From JAUMXJ01 sp041781135 (GTDB taxonomy: Bacteria > Bacillota > Clostridia > Peptostreptococcales > Acidaminobacteraceae): 48,353 bases of DNA. Position numbers and translations under genes: made by a program. The notes below the pieces were generated by a model that saw only the letters and a program-made list of their open reading frames with translations, ran no database searches and was not told where the DNA came from. Of the stretch, positions 1 to 7,845 are shown in pieces. The stretch is from the NCBI GenBank assembly GCA_041781135.1, contig JBHAZV010000047.1:1-48353 (forward strand). Direction: 5' to 3'. Every line of letters starts with the position of its first letter. Position 1 is the stretch's first letter.

Positions 1-1
1 A

Positions 2-865
2 ACAGCTGCAAGTACGGCGAACGCTGCGTCTGAGGTCGACAGAGCGGTGTTCAGCATTGCGGAAAGCGCCACTTCGCAGGCGGAGGACGCGCAGAGGGCT
101 GCGTCCAATATAGAGAAATCTGCCGCGCTTTTAGGAGAACTCGAAACGATTCTTGGTGAGCTCGAAGCATCCAGAAACGAAATAGTTCTGCGAAAGGACG
201 AGGGCAGCCAGTCGCTCGGTGAATTAGAGGGCGCTCTTGCAGAGAATTCCGATGCTTCTGAAGATATTCGCATGATAATCGAGGATACGCATTTAAGCGC
301 TGCGAAAATCTCCCAGGCGAGCGATATGATACAGTCAATATCCGACCAGACGAACCTGCTCGCCTTAAACGCTGCGATCGAAGCGGCGCGAGCGGGCGAA
401 AACGGACGCGGATTCACTGTGGTCGCGGAGGAGATAAGAAAACTTGCGGATCAGTCGTCCCAGTTTACAGAGGAGATAAGGCGGATTGTCAGCGCGCTTC
501 GCGTGGAATCATCGCGCGCGGTTGCGACAATGGCGGAGGTTTCGGATATGATAGCGGTTCAGAAGCAAAAACTTGCCGAAACAGCCGAAAAATTCAACGA
601 CATTGCGTTAGCGGTCGAGGAGAGCGCTGAAATAGCCACTGATCTTAAAAATGCCTCTGATGTAGTAAAGAGCAGGAATACGAGCGTTACCACGGCTATT
701 GAGCAGCTTTCGGCAATAGCGGAGCAAAACGCCGCTACGACAGAGCACGCGACTGCCTCGGTAGAAACTCAGACAGCTTCTATTAACGATATAACCCGTG
801 CAAGCGAGAATCTTGCCGAAGTGGCTATGAATTTGCAGAGCGAGGTGGCAAGGTTTAGATTGTAA
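2..865 (+). CDS. Methyl-accepting chemotaxis protein, C-terminal signalling part (5' end outside window)
   Basis: The reading frame is open from the first bases, so only the cytoplasmic signalling part is visible. The protein is almost wholly helical and rich in Ala, Glu and Ser, as expected for the antiparallel coiled-coil hairpin of a chemoreceptor. The highly conserved hairpin tip is present (SDQTNLLALNAAIEAARAGE, near 330-400), which in this family contacts CheA and CheW. The protein ends about 150 residues after the tip, with no receiver or other added domain. The sensor half and any transmembrane segments lie upstream of the window. A GTG at 47 could be misread as the start, but in-frame coding continues upstream of it. 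The family assignment is certain; the ligand is unknown. Confidence 0.95.
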   Translation, partial: TAASTANAASEVDRAVFSIAESATSQAEDAQRAASNIEKSAALLGELETILGELEASRNEIVLRKDEGSQSLGELEGALAENSDASEDIRMIIEDTHLSAAKISQASDMIQSISDQTNLLALNAAIEAARAGENGRGFTVVAEEIRKLADQSSQFTEEIRRIVSALRVESSRAVATMAEVSDMIAVQKQKLAETAEKFNDIALAVEESAEIATDLKNASDVVKSRNTSVTTAIEQLSAIAEQNAATTEHATASVETQTASINDITRASENLAEVAMNLQSEVARFRL

Positions 866-915
866 ATTTTGTATTAAGTGTTAAAATAGATATAGAATAA
901 CGGAGGATTGATAGA

Positions 916-2559
916 ATGCAAGCGAAGTATATATTTGTTACGGGCGGCGTGGTGTCGTCGCTCGGAAAGGGTATTGCCGCGGCGTCTCTCGGCAGGCTGC
1001 TCAAGGCTCGCGGTTACAAGGTGGCGATACTTAAGTTTGATCCGTACATAAATGTCGACCCTGGCACGATGAGTCCATATCAGCATGGCGAGGTTTTTGT
1101 GACCGATGACGGTGCGGAGACGGATCTCGACCTTGGACATTACGAAAGATTTATAGATATTAATCTCACAAAGCACAGTTCTGTCACTACCGGCAAGATT
1201 TACTGGTCGGTACTTACAAAGGAGAGAAATGGCGAATATCTCGGAGCAACAGTCCAAGTGATACCTCATATCACCGACGAGATCAAGGAGAGGCTGAGGA
1301 TACTTGCAAAAGAGACGGGCGCTGATATCGTGATTGTAGAGATAGGAGGCACTGTCGGCGATATAGAATCGCAGCCTTTCTTAGAAGCTATCAGGCAGAT
1401 GAGCACTCAGGTAGGCTACGAAAATGTCTGCTACCTCCATTTAACCCTTCTTCCGTTTCTTGCTAAATCAGGCGAAATAAAGACAAAGCCTACGCAGCAT
1501 TCTGTAAAGGAGCTTCGCGAGATAGGTATACAGCCGGATGTAATAATGTGCAGGACGGCCGAGCCCGTTCCGGATGAAATCAAAGATAAAATTGCGCTGT
1601 TTTGCTCGGTGCGTCCCGGCAATGTTGTGCAGAATGTCGACTCCGACAGCATCTACAGTATACCGCTGACCTTGGAAAAAGAGGGTCTTGCTGAGCTCGT
1701 AATGAAGCGCCTTGGGCTCGAAAGCAGGGAGCCGGATCTCGAGGAATGGAAGCGCCTTGTCGAAAAGGAGCAAAATCTCTGCGGCGAGGTCAAAATTGGT
1801 CTTGTCGGAAAGTATGTTGCCTTGAAAGACGCATATCTCAGTGTTGCCGAGGCGCTCAGGCACGCGGGTATTGCGAACGATGTCCGCATAAATATTAAAT
1901 GGATAGATTCAAGCGTAGGCGAAGGCTGTGATTGTACGGATCGCGATGCGGTTTATAAATATATGTCGGAGCAGCTTGCGGATGTAGATGGTGTGATAGT
2001 TCCGGGCGGTTTCGGAAAACGCGCGACGGAGGGCATGATTGCGGCGGCAAGGTACGCAAGGGAGAAAGATATTCCATATTTTGGGATTTGTCTCGGCATG
2101 CAGATTGCGATAATTGAGTACGCGCGCAATGTTTTGGGCATGGATGACGCTACGAGCACGGAGCTGAATCCCGATTCCCTGCACAAGGTTATCGACTATA
2201 TGCCGGATCAGCTCAATTCCAAAAACACCGGCGGTTCCATGCGCCTGGGCGTGTATCCGTGCAAGCTTGCGGCAGACAGCATAGCGCGGCGGGCATACGG
2301 CGACGAAATAATTTACGAGAGGCATCGTCACCGTCTCGAGTTTAACAATGAATTCAGAGAGCGCTTTTCCGATAACGCTTCGCCTATTCATTTTGCTGGG
2401 CTTTCCCCTGATGAAAGGCTCGTTGAAATCATCGAGAATCCGTCGAATTCGTGGTTTTTGGGAGTTCAGTTCCATCCGGAACTAAAATCCAGACCTACCA
2501 GACCTCACCCACTTTTCAAAGATTTCATAAAAATTTGCAATATTAAAAATAATAAATAA
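916..2559 (+). CDS. pyrG: CTP synthase
   Basis: Makes CTP from UTP, ATP and glutamine, the last step of de novo pyrimidine nucleotide synthesis. At 547 residues it has the normal family length. The N-terminal synthetase domain opens with KYIFVTGGVVSSLGKGI, the family's ATP-binding start. The C-terminal class I glutamine amidotransferase domain has the nucleophile in GICLGMQ (Cys392) and the catalytic His/Glu in QFHPE near the end. A clear Shine-Dalgarno (cggagg, about 901-906) precedes the ATG. kal follows after only 23 bp, so pyrG is probably the first gene of a pyrG-kal-kce transcript, although the functions are unrelated. Confidence 0.98.
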   Translation: MQAKYIFVTGGVVSSLGKGIAAASLGRLLKARGYKVAILKFDPYINVDPGTMSPYQHGEVFVTDDGAETDLDLGHYERFIDINLTKHSSVTTGKIYWSVLTKERNGEYLGATVQVIPHITDEIKERLRILAKETGADIVIVEIGGTVGDIESQPFLEAIRQMSTQVGYENVCYLHLTLLPFLAKSGEIKTKPTQHSVKELREIGIQPDVIMCRTAEPVPDEIKDKIALFCSVRPGNVVQNVDSDSIYSIPLTLEKEGLAELVMKRLGLESREPDLEEWKRLVEKEQNLCGEVKIGLVGKYVALKDAYLSVAEALRHAGIANDVRINIKWIDSSVGEGCDCTDRDAVYKYMSEQLADVDGVIVPGGFGKRATEGMIAAARYAREKDIPYFGICLGMQIAIIEYARNVLGMDDATSTELNPDSLHKVIDYMPDQLNSKNTGGSMRLGVYPCKLAADSIARRAYGDEIIYERHRHRLEFNNEFRERFSDNASPIHFAGLSPDERLVEIIENPSNSWFLGVQFHPELKSRPTRPHPLFKDFIKICNIKNNK

Positions 2560-2582
2560 AGTAATAATACAAAGGAGTAATT

Positions 2583-2969
2583 ATGGGAAAATCACTAATC
2601 AGAATGAGAATGAGCGCTCATGACGCTCACTACGGTGGAAATCTGGTCGACGGTGCCAAGATGCTTCAGCTTTTCGGCGATGTCGCGACAGAACTGCTTA
2701 TTCAGCACGACGGCGACGAAGGACTTTTCGTTGCGTACGAGTCTGTCGAATTTGTCGCCCCGGTGTTTGCGGGCGATTATATCGAAGCTGTCGGAGAAAT
2801 TGTAAGCGTTGGCAACTCCTCAAGAAAAATGGTTTTTGAAGCTCGCAAGGTTATAGTACCGAGAACCGACATCAATGAATCTGCTGCAGATGTGCTTGCA
2901 GAACCTGTCGTAGTGTGCCGCGCAAAGGGTACTTGCGTCGTTCCGAAAGATAAGCAGAGAAGGAAATAG
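2583..2969 (+). CDS. kal: 3-aminobutyryl-CoA ammonia-lyase
   Basis: Predicted to remove ammonia from 3-aminobutyryl-CoA to give crotonyl-CoA in anaerobic lysine fermentation. It is a 128-residue single hotdog-fold protein. I recognise the family from the N-terminal stretch MRMSAHDAHYGGNLVDGA and the segment VEFVAPVFAGDYIEA, which match Kal rather than acyl-CoA thioesterases. An AAAGGAG site (2571-2577) precedes the ATG. Kce, which makes its substrate, starts 8 bp after its stop, so product and substrate enzymes are adjacent. The other usual lysine-fermentation genes (aminomutases, Kdd, CoA-transferase) are not in the window. Confidence 0.88.
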   Translation: MGKSLIRMRMSAHDAHYGGNLVDGAKMLQLFGDVATELLIQHDGDEGLFVAYESVEFVAPVFAGDYIEAVGEIVSVGNSSRKMVFEARKVIVPRTDINESAADVLAEPVVVCRAKGTCVVPKDKQRRK

Positions 2970-2977
2970 GAGGCAAA

Positions 2978-3817
2978 ATGGAAAAACTAATTATACAGGT
3001 AGCGCTCACGGGCGCAGAAGTCACTAGAGAAATACAGCCGAACCTCGCTCTCACTCCTGACGAAATCGCGCAGGACGCGTATGAGTGTTTTCAGGCCGGC
3101 GCGACTATCGCCCATGTTCATGCTCGCGACAAAGACGGCAATCCTACTCAGGATATAGAGGTGTATCGCGAGATTAAAGAAAAAATCGCAGCGAAGTGCG
3201 ATATTATTTTCCAGCCTTCTACAGGCGGGGCTGTCTGGCATACATTTGAACAGAGAATTCAGCCTGTAGATCTGCTTCCGGAGATGGCTACTCTCGATTG
3301 CGGCACTGTAAACTTCGGCGACGATGTGTTTATGAATTCGCCTGAGATGATAGACAAATTTGCTATAAAGATGACGGAGCTCGGCGTCAAGCCGGAGCTT
3401 GAGGTGTTTGAGCCGGGTATGATCGAAAATGTCAAAAGACTCGAAAAAAGAGGTCTGCTCCCTGGTCCGCACCACTTCGACATAGTGCTCGGCGTGCCTG
3501 GCGGCTCGATGGGCGAGCTTTCGGATCTTCTGCACCATGTAAGCAAACTTCCTGCAAACTGCACATGGACTGTGGCGGGTATCGGCAGGTATGAGCTTCC
3601 GCTCGCAGTACATGCGATACTGCTCGGCGGACATGTGCGCGTAGGCTTTGAGGACAATGTATTTTATAAAAAAGGTGAGCTTGCCAAGTCAAATGCTCAG
3701 CTTGTAGAGCGCATTGCAAGAATAGCGCGCGAACTCGGCAGAGAAGTCGCTACAGTGGAAGAGGCGAGAAAAATCCTCAGCCTTCCAAATAAACCTATGA
3801 AGGTAAATCTCAAATAA
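2978..3817 (+). CDS. kce: 3-keto-5-aminohexanoate cleavage enzyme
   Basis: Belongs to the BKACE (DUF849) family. In lysine fermentation Kce joins 3-keto-5-aminohexanoate and acetyl-CoA to give acetoacetate and 3-aminobutyryl-CoA. At 279 residues it has the usual length. The zinc ligands of the TIM-barrel family are visible as His46 and His48 in AHVHARD, and a later Glu lies in VGFEDN. LDCGTVNFG and the loop GVPGGSMG are also typical. The AGGAGG site at 2969-2974 supports the ATG at 2978. BKACE members accept several beta-keto acids, but the adjacent kal makes the lysine-pathway assignment strong. A good intrinsic terminator follows. Confidence 0.9.
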   Translation: MEKLIIQVALTGAEVTREIQPNLALTPDEIAQDAYECFQAGATIAHVHARDKDGNPTQDIEVYREIKEKIAAKCDIIFQPSTGGAVWHTFEQRIQPVDLLPEMATLDCGTVNFGDDVFMNSPEMIDKFAIKMTELGVKPELEVFEPGMIENVKRLEKRGLLPGPHHFDIVLGVPGGSMGELSDLLHHVSKLPANCTWTVAGIGRYELPLAVHAILLGGHVRVGFEDNVFYKKGELAKSNAQLVERIARIARELGREVATVEEARKILSLPNKPMKVNLK

Positions 3818-3843
3818 TACTTTGTGCGATTTGATACAAATTT

Positions 3844-3872
3844 GCACCGCCCCTAATGGCGGTGCTTTTTTT
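3844..3872 (+). terminator. Intrinsic terminator after kce
   Basis: A perfect 8-bp GC-rich stem (gcaccgcc 3844-3851 with ggcggtgc 3858-3865), a 6-nt loop and a run of seven T. It closes the pyrG-kal-kce transcript. Confidence 0.9.
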
Positions 3873-3899
3873 GCGGCATTTTTCAAGGATAGCGCAGCG

Positions 3900-3980
3900 T
3901 ATATTGAAAAGTTGGGTTTTTTGCGTTATTTTTATATTGAAAAGTTGGTTTTTCTGTATTAGAATTATATTGAAAAGTTG
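3900..3980 (+). repeat. Three direct repeats at exact 33-bp spacing before the DUF4143 ATPase
   Basis: The 15-mer tatattgaaaagttg occurs unchanged at 3900-3914, 3933-3947 and 3966-3980. The 18-bp spacers between copies are T-rich but not identical. The last copy ends 15 bp before the ATPase start codon and adjoins its G-rich ribosome-binding region. A partial copy (ttgaaaagtt) lies after the gene at about 5455-5464. The even spacing, close to three helical turns, suggests co-operative binding of a regulator on one face of the DNA. That role is inference. Confidence 0.85.
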
Positions 3981-3995
3981 CCTTGGGGGTGCAGT

Positions 3996-5312
3996 ATGCT
4001 TTTTCGTAAGATAGAAGCTCTGATTGAAGAACATTTAACGAAAGAAACCGGAAAAGTCCTGCTTGTTGACGGCGCTCGGCAGGTAGGCAAGACATATATC
4101 ATACGTCATGTCGGTAAAAAACTCTTTCCGAATTTTATCGAAATCAATATGGTGGAAGATTTTTTAGGTGATCGCTTATTTGAAAAAGTAAAAACCACCG
4201 AAGATTTTTATTTTTGCGTCAGCATGCTTGCCGGTAGTAAAATGCAGGAGCAGGAGAACACTCTTATTTTTATAGATGAGATTCAGGAATATCCGCACTT
4301 GCTTACCTTGCTTAAATTTCTTGTACAGGACGGTCGATTTACTTTTATTGCCAGCGGTTCTTTGCTTGGGGTCACTCTTTCGGAAACGACATCCATTCCA
4401 ATTGGCAGTATTCGCAAGGTTCGTATGTTCCCGCTTGATTTTGAAGAATTTTTGTATGCAAATGGAATGGGTTCGCTTTCTGTAGATGTTTTGCGCCGAA
4501 ATTTTGAGCGATTAGAAACACTTGACAGTGTAACGCACAATAAGATGATGGAGCTGTTTCGAAAATATCTTTTGGTGGGCGGTCTGCCCGATGCTGTCAA
4601 CTCTTATCTTGCAACGACCAATATCCATTTTGTTCGTCAAATACAGGCGGAAATCCACGAATACTACGCCGCAGACGCTTCGAAGTACGACGGCAAACAA
4701 AAACTGAAAATCCGCAGGGTTTATGACCTTATTCCGTCAAATATGGAAAATAAAAAAAAGCGTGTTGTGGCACAGAGTATAGAGAATAAAAAGGGCAAGA
4801 TTTTCAGTGATTATCAGGATGAATTCGAATATCTTATAAGCGCGGGTATTGCTCTGAATGTGCAGGCGATATCCAACCCTGTCTTTCCTTTGATAGAGTC
4901 ATCAGGAAAAAATCTGTTGAAGCTTTACCTCAATGATGTAGGTATTCTGAGCGGAATATTGTACGGCAATAATATCCGCGCAGTAATGGACGACCAAAAA
5001 AGCATCAATCTCGGGTCGGTTTACGAGAGTGCCGTGGCGCAGGAGCTTTTTGCGCATGGCTATAAGCTTTTTTATTATGACAATCGCAGCAAAGGGGAAG
5101 TGGATTACTTGATTGACGACTATACAGATCTCTCGGTTGTGCCCATTGAGGTGAAGTCGGGCAAGAATTATACAGTTCACAGCGCTCTGAGCAGTTTTAT
5201 AAAAAACGATGATTATCACATAAAAAAAGCCTTTGTGCTGTCGAACGAGCGCACAGTGATGCAAAGAGACAAGATTATATACATTCCGGTATACTATGTG
5301 ATGTTTTTGTAG
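3996..5312 (+). CDS. AAA-type ATPase with C-terminal DUF4143 domain
   Basis: A 438-residue P-loop ATPase of the AAA_14/DUF4143 type. The Walker A site is GARQVGKT near residue 30, a Walker B-like LIFIDEIQ lies near residue 90, and a sensor-like FIASGSLLG follows. The C-terminal half has the DUF4143 pattern, including SVYESAVAQELFAHG and GEVDYLI, which resembles a nuclease-fold core (E..D..K with EVKSG). These genes are common and patchily distributed in anaerobes, and their biological role is not established. I chose the ATG at 3996 because it follows a G-rich site (ttgggggt) and gives the usual N-terminus. A TTG at 3978 would run into the third repeat. The gene stands alone between terminators and is probably horizontally acquired. 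Confidence 0.9.
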   Translation: MLFRKIEALIEEHLTKETGKVLLVDGARQVGKTYIIRHVGKKLFPNFIEINMVEDFLGDRLFEKVKTTEDFYFCVSMLAGSKMQEQENTLIFIDEIQEYPHLLTLLKFLVQDGRFTFIASGSLLGVTLSETTSIPIGSIRKVRMFPLDFEEFLYANGMGSLSVDVLRRNFERLETLDSVTHNKMMELFRKYLLVGGLPDAVNSYLATTNIHFVRQIQAEIHEYYAADASKYDGKQKLKIRRVYDLIPSNMENKKKRVVAQSIENKKGKIFSDYQDEFEYLISAGIALNVQAISNPVFPLIESSGKNLLKLYLNDVGILSGILYGNNIRAVMDDQKSINLGSVYESAVAQELFAHGYKLFYYDNRSKGEVDYLIDDYTDLSVVPIEVKSGKNYTVHSALSSFIKNDDYHIKKAFVLSNERTVMQRDKIIYIPVYYVMFL

Positions 5313-5513
5313 AGATCTTCGGATTACAGTTATGATGTAATGGAGGAGGTTGTGAACTTATGTTTTGATACACGCCGGCTATTTATTACAGTCTAACTAT
5401 ATATCGGCTTTTTGCCTGATGTAAAAAGCCTTGCAATTAAAAAGGCAGGCGTTTTTGAAAAGTTTATTTTCTGAAATACCGGAGGGTGATGTTCATAAAA
5501 AATTAAACTATTG
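5313..5513 (+). other. Intergenic leader region between the ATPase gene and CIRCE
   Basis: No convincing gene. It holds a hairpin, ggcttttt (5406-5413) with aaaaagcc (5423-5430), and an overlapping alternative pairing of tgcct (from 5413) with aggca (near 5443). These could act as a weak terminator for the ATPase gene. An AT-rich stretch follows up to the CIRCE element. Confidence 0.4.
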
Positions 5514-5540
5514 TTAGCGCTCTTTTTATAGGAGTGCTAA
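5514..5540 (+). promoter_or_regulatory. CIRCE operator (HrcA binding site)
   Basis: The inverted repeat TTAGCGCTC-N9-GAGTGCTAA matches the CIRCE consensus (TTAGCACTC-N9-GAGTGCTAA) with one mismatch in the left arm. It lies directly upstream of the groES promoter, so HrcA repression of groES-groEL relieved by heat stress is expected. hrcA itself is not in the window. Confidence 0.95.
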
Positions 5541-5548
5541 CTTTTTAC

Positions 5549-5577
5549 TTGCAATTATTCCTGCTTTGTATTAAAAT
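5549..5577 (+). promoter_or_regulatory. Probable sigma-A promoter of groES-groEL
   Basis: TTGCAA (5549-5554), a 17-bp spacer and TAAAAT (5572-5577). It begins 9 bp after the CIRCE element, leaving a leader of about 70 nt before the groES start. Confidence 0.7.
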
Positions 5578-5654
5578 CATCTTCGTCGGGGATGAATACT
5601 TTGAAAAACCGACAAAGTACCGAGAACAAAATAAATTATAAATATGGAGGACTT

Positions 5655-5912
5655 ATGATCAGACCACTTGGAGAAAGAGTAGTCGTAAAGAGATGCGAGG
5701 CGGAGGAAAAAACCGCTGCGGGCATTATCATTCCTACACAGGCGCTCGAAAAGCCTCAGATGGCGGAAGTTGTCGCTGTCGGTAAGGAGGTTAAAGAGGT
5801 TAAAAAAGGCGACAAGGTGCTGCTCAAAAAGTACGGCGGCAACGAAATCAAGTATGAGGGCGAGGAGTATATCATCTTAGAAGCTGAAGATTTGCTCGCT
5901 GTTATTGAATAA
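5655..5912 (+). CDS. groES: Co-chaperonin GroES (Hsp10)
   Basis: The lid of the GroEL folding chamber. The 85-residue protein starts IRPLGERVVVKR and has the mobile-loop region EEKTAAGIIIPTQALEKPQ and the roof/base segment KKYGGNEIKYEGEEYIILE. It is about ten residues shorter than most GroES proteins but has all recognisable segments. The frame is open upstream to 5592, but the GGAGG at 5646-5650 and homology of the mature N-terminus fix the ATG at 5655. groEL follows after 11 bp. Controlled by CIRCE. Confidence 0.97.
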   Translation: MIRPLGERVVVKRCEAEEKTAAGIIIPTQALEKPQMAEVVAVGKEVKEVKKGDKVLLKKYGGNEIKYEGEEYIILEAEDLLAVIE

Positions 5913-5923
5913 TCGGAGGGAAT

Positions 5924-7552
5924 ATGGCAAAGGAAATATTGTTTGGTGAAGATGTAAGAAGAAAGTTGGAGTCGGGAGTGGACAAACTGGCGAACGTTGT
6001 TAAAACAACGCTCGGACCTAAGGGCAGAAATGTAGTGCTCGAAAGAAAGTACGGCGCTCCGCTTATCACAAACGACGGCGTTACGATTGCAAGGGAGATT
6101 GAACTTGAGGATGCATATGAAAATCTCGGCGCACAGCTTGTAAAGGAAGTTGCTACAAAGACCAACGATGTCGCCGGCGACGGTACGACCACTGCTACTT
6201 TGCTTGCGCAGGCGATCATAAGGGAGGGCGTCAAGAATGTGGCTGCCGGAGCAAATCCTATGATAGTCAAAACAGGTATAGAAAAGGCTGTTGATGCTGC
6301 AGTTGAAGCGATAAAGGAAAGAAGCGTAATAATCAAGACAAAAAAAGATATTGCAGACGTCGCGACAATCTCCGCCGGAGATAAGAATATCGGCTCTCTA
6401 ATCGCTGATGCGATGGATAAGGTCGGCAAAGAGGGCGTGATCTCCGTTGTCGAGGATTCCAAGTCGTTCAAGACCTCGCTCGAAATAGTCGAAGGTATGC
6501 AGTTCGACAGAGGATTTATTTCTACATACATGATTTCTGATTTTGAAAAGCTCGAATCCGTAATGGAAGAACCGCTGATTCTCATAGTTGATAAAAAGAT
6601 AACCGTAATTCAGGATATTATGCATATCTTGGACGGCGTTGCAAAATCCGGCAGACAGCTTCTGATTATCGCGGAGGACATCGAGGGCGAAGCGCTCACT
6701 ACGCTCGTTGTAAATAAACTTCGCGGCTCGCTTAACTGTATTGCCGTCAAAGCGCCTGGTTACGGCGACAGAAGAAAGGCTATGCTCGAAGATATCGCTG
6801 TTCTCACGGGCGGGCAGGTCATTTCGGAAGAACTCGGCTTCGATATTAGGGCTACCACATTTGAGCAGCTCGGACGCGCTAAATCCGTCAAAATCACAAA
6901 GGACAATACAACCATTGTAGACGGCATGGGCGACAAGGAAAAGATTGCGGACAGAGTCCGACAGATCAAGGCGCAGATAGAAGAAACGACTTCCGATTTC
7001 GACAGAGAGAAGCTTCAGGAAAGACTGGGTAAACTCAGCGGTGGAGTAGCGGCTATTCAGGTAGGCGCGGCGACCGAAGTCGAGATGAAAGAAAAGAAGC
7101 TTCGCATAGAGGACGCGCTAAATGCAACAAGGGCGGCTGTCGCTGAGGGCATAGTACCTGGCGGCGGAACGGTGCTTGTTGACGTTATAGAAAAAGTAAA
7201 GGCGCTTGCCGAGAGTCTTGAGGGCGACGAAAAGACAGGCGCGCACATTATTGCGAGAGCGCTCGAAGAACCGGTCAGACAGATAGCTGCAAATTCCGGT
7301 CAGGAAGGCTCGGTAATAGTAGAGAAAGTAAAAGAAGCCAAGAAGGGCTTCGGCTACGATGCTTCGGCTGACAAAATCGTCGATATGATAAAAGCCGGCA
7401 TAGTAGATCCTACAAAGGTTACGCGCTCGGCGCTGCAGAACGCGGCTTCCATATCTGCGATGTTCCTCACAACAGAGGCGGCCGTCGTAGAGCCTAAGAA
7501 AGAGCCGGAAATGCCTGCCGGCGGTATGGGCGGCATGGGCGGCATGATGTAG
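5924..7552 (+). CDS. groEL: Chaperonin GroEL (Hsp60)
   Basis: ATP-driven folding chamber subunit, 542 residues, normal length. Hallmarks visible are the nucleotide-binding segments TLGPKGRNVVLE and VAGDGTTTATLLAQ near the N-terminus, the apical domain in the middle, GIVPGGG near residue 410, and a C-terminal Gly/Met tail (GGMGGMGGMM). It shares the groES transcript and its CIRCE control, and has a good Shine-Dalgarno (cggaggg) before the ATG. Confidence 0.99.
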   Translation: MAKEILFGEDVRRKLESGVDKLANVVKTTLGPKGRNVVLERKYGAPLITNDGVTIAREIELEDAYENLGAQLVKEVATKTNDVAGDGTTTATLLAQAIIREGVKNVAAGANPMIVKTGIEKAVDAAVEAIKERSVIIKTKKDIADVATISAGDKNIGSLIADAMDKVGKEGVISVVEDSKSFKTSLEIVEGMQFDRGFISTYMISDFEKLESVMEEPLILIVDKKITVIQDIMHILDGVAKSGRQLLIIAEDIEGEALTTLVVNKLRGSLNCIAVKAPGYGDRRKAMLEDIAVLTGGQVISEELGFDIRATTFEQLGRAKSVKITKDNTTIVDGMGDKEKIADRVRQIKAQIEETTSDFDREKLQERLGKLSGGVAAIQVGAATEVEMKEKKLRIEDALNATRAAVAEGIVPGGGTVLVDVIEKVKALAESLEGDEKTGAHIIARALEEPVRQIAANSGQEGSVIVEKVKEAKKGFGYDASADKIVDMIKAGIVDPTKVTRSALQNAASISAMFLTTEAAVVEPKKEPEMPAGGMGGMGGMM

Positions 7553-7566
7553 TCTTGTAAAATTTT

Positions 7567-7592
7567 GGGGATCCTCCGTTCGGAGGGTCTCC
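7567..7592 (+). terminator. Probable terminator after groEL
   Basis: A 12-bp arm (7567-7578) pairs with 7581-7592 apart from two G-U pairs; the real loop is probably gttc. The following T-run is weak (atatttt), so termination may be partial. Confidence 0.6.
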
Positions 7593-7608
7593 ATATTTTG
7601 AAATATAG

Positions 7609-7637
7609 TTGAAATTATTGGCGGTTTGTTTTATAAT
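7609..7637 (+). promoter_or_regulatory. Strong sigma-A promoter of the tRNA-Arg gene
   Basis: TTGAAA (7609-7614), a 17-bp spacer and a perfect TATAAT (7632-7637). The tRNA starts 12 bp after the -10 box, so the 5' leader is only a few nucleotides. Confidence 0.9.
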
Positions 7638-7648
7638 ACATGCTGTGC

Positions 7649-7725
7649 GCGCCCATAGCTCAATTGGATAGAGTAGCGGACTTCGAATCCGTTGGTTGGG
7701 GGTTCGACTCCCTCTGGGCGCACCA
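7649..7725 (+). tRNA. tRNA-Arg (anticodon TCG)
   Basis: Full cloverleaf. The acceptor stem is GCGCCCA with TGGGCGC. The D arm closes GCTC with GAGT. The anticodon stem GCGGA/TCCGT has loop CTTCGAA and anticodon TCG. The T arm is GGGGG-TTCGACT-CCCTC, and CCA is encoded (7723-7725). It should read CGA, and by wobble other CGN codons. The gene is single, with its own promoter and a terminator just downstream. Confidence 0.97.
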
Positions 7726-7740
7726 TGATTGGTTATTGCA

Positions 7741-7780
7741 AAAATCCCGATTGTATTGTGAGTCGGGATTTTGTTGTTTT
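7741..7780 (+). terminator. Terminator after tRNA-Arg
   Basis: The 10-bp stem aaaatcccga (7741-7750) with tcgggatttt (7763-7772), a 12-nt loop, and a T-rich tail (ttttgttgtttt overlapping the stem end). Confidence 0.85.
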
Positions 7781-7845
7781 ATGTGATATAATTCAAGTAA
7801 GTAGCCTGAGCTGCTTTAAGGGAAATGTTTTTGGGTAGGTGGAAT

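Noticed and set aside
5338..5396. Short 18-codon open frame with ggaggagg wording before groES
   Set aside because: The start overlaps the G-rich site, the product is featureless, and the region lies between a terminator-like hairpin and CIRCE.
5455..5464. ttgaaaagtt downstream of the ATPase as a fourth operator copy
   Set aside because: It lacks the flanking tata and the 33-bp phase, and such an AT-rich 10-mer could occur by chance; noted only in the repeat entry.
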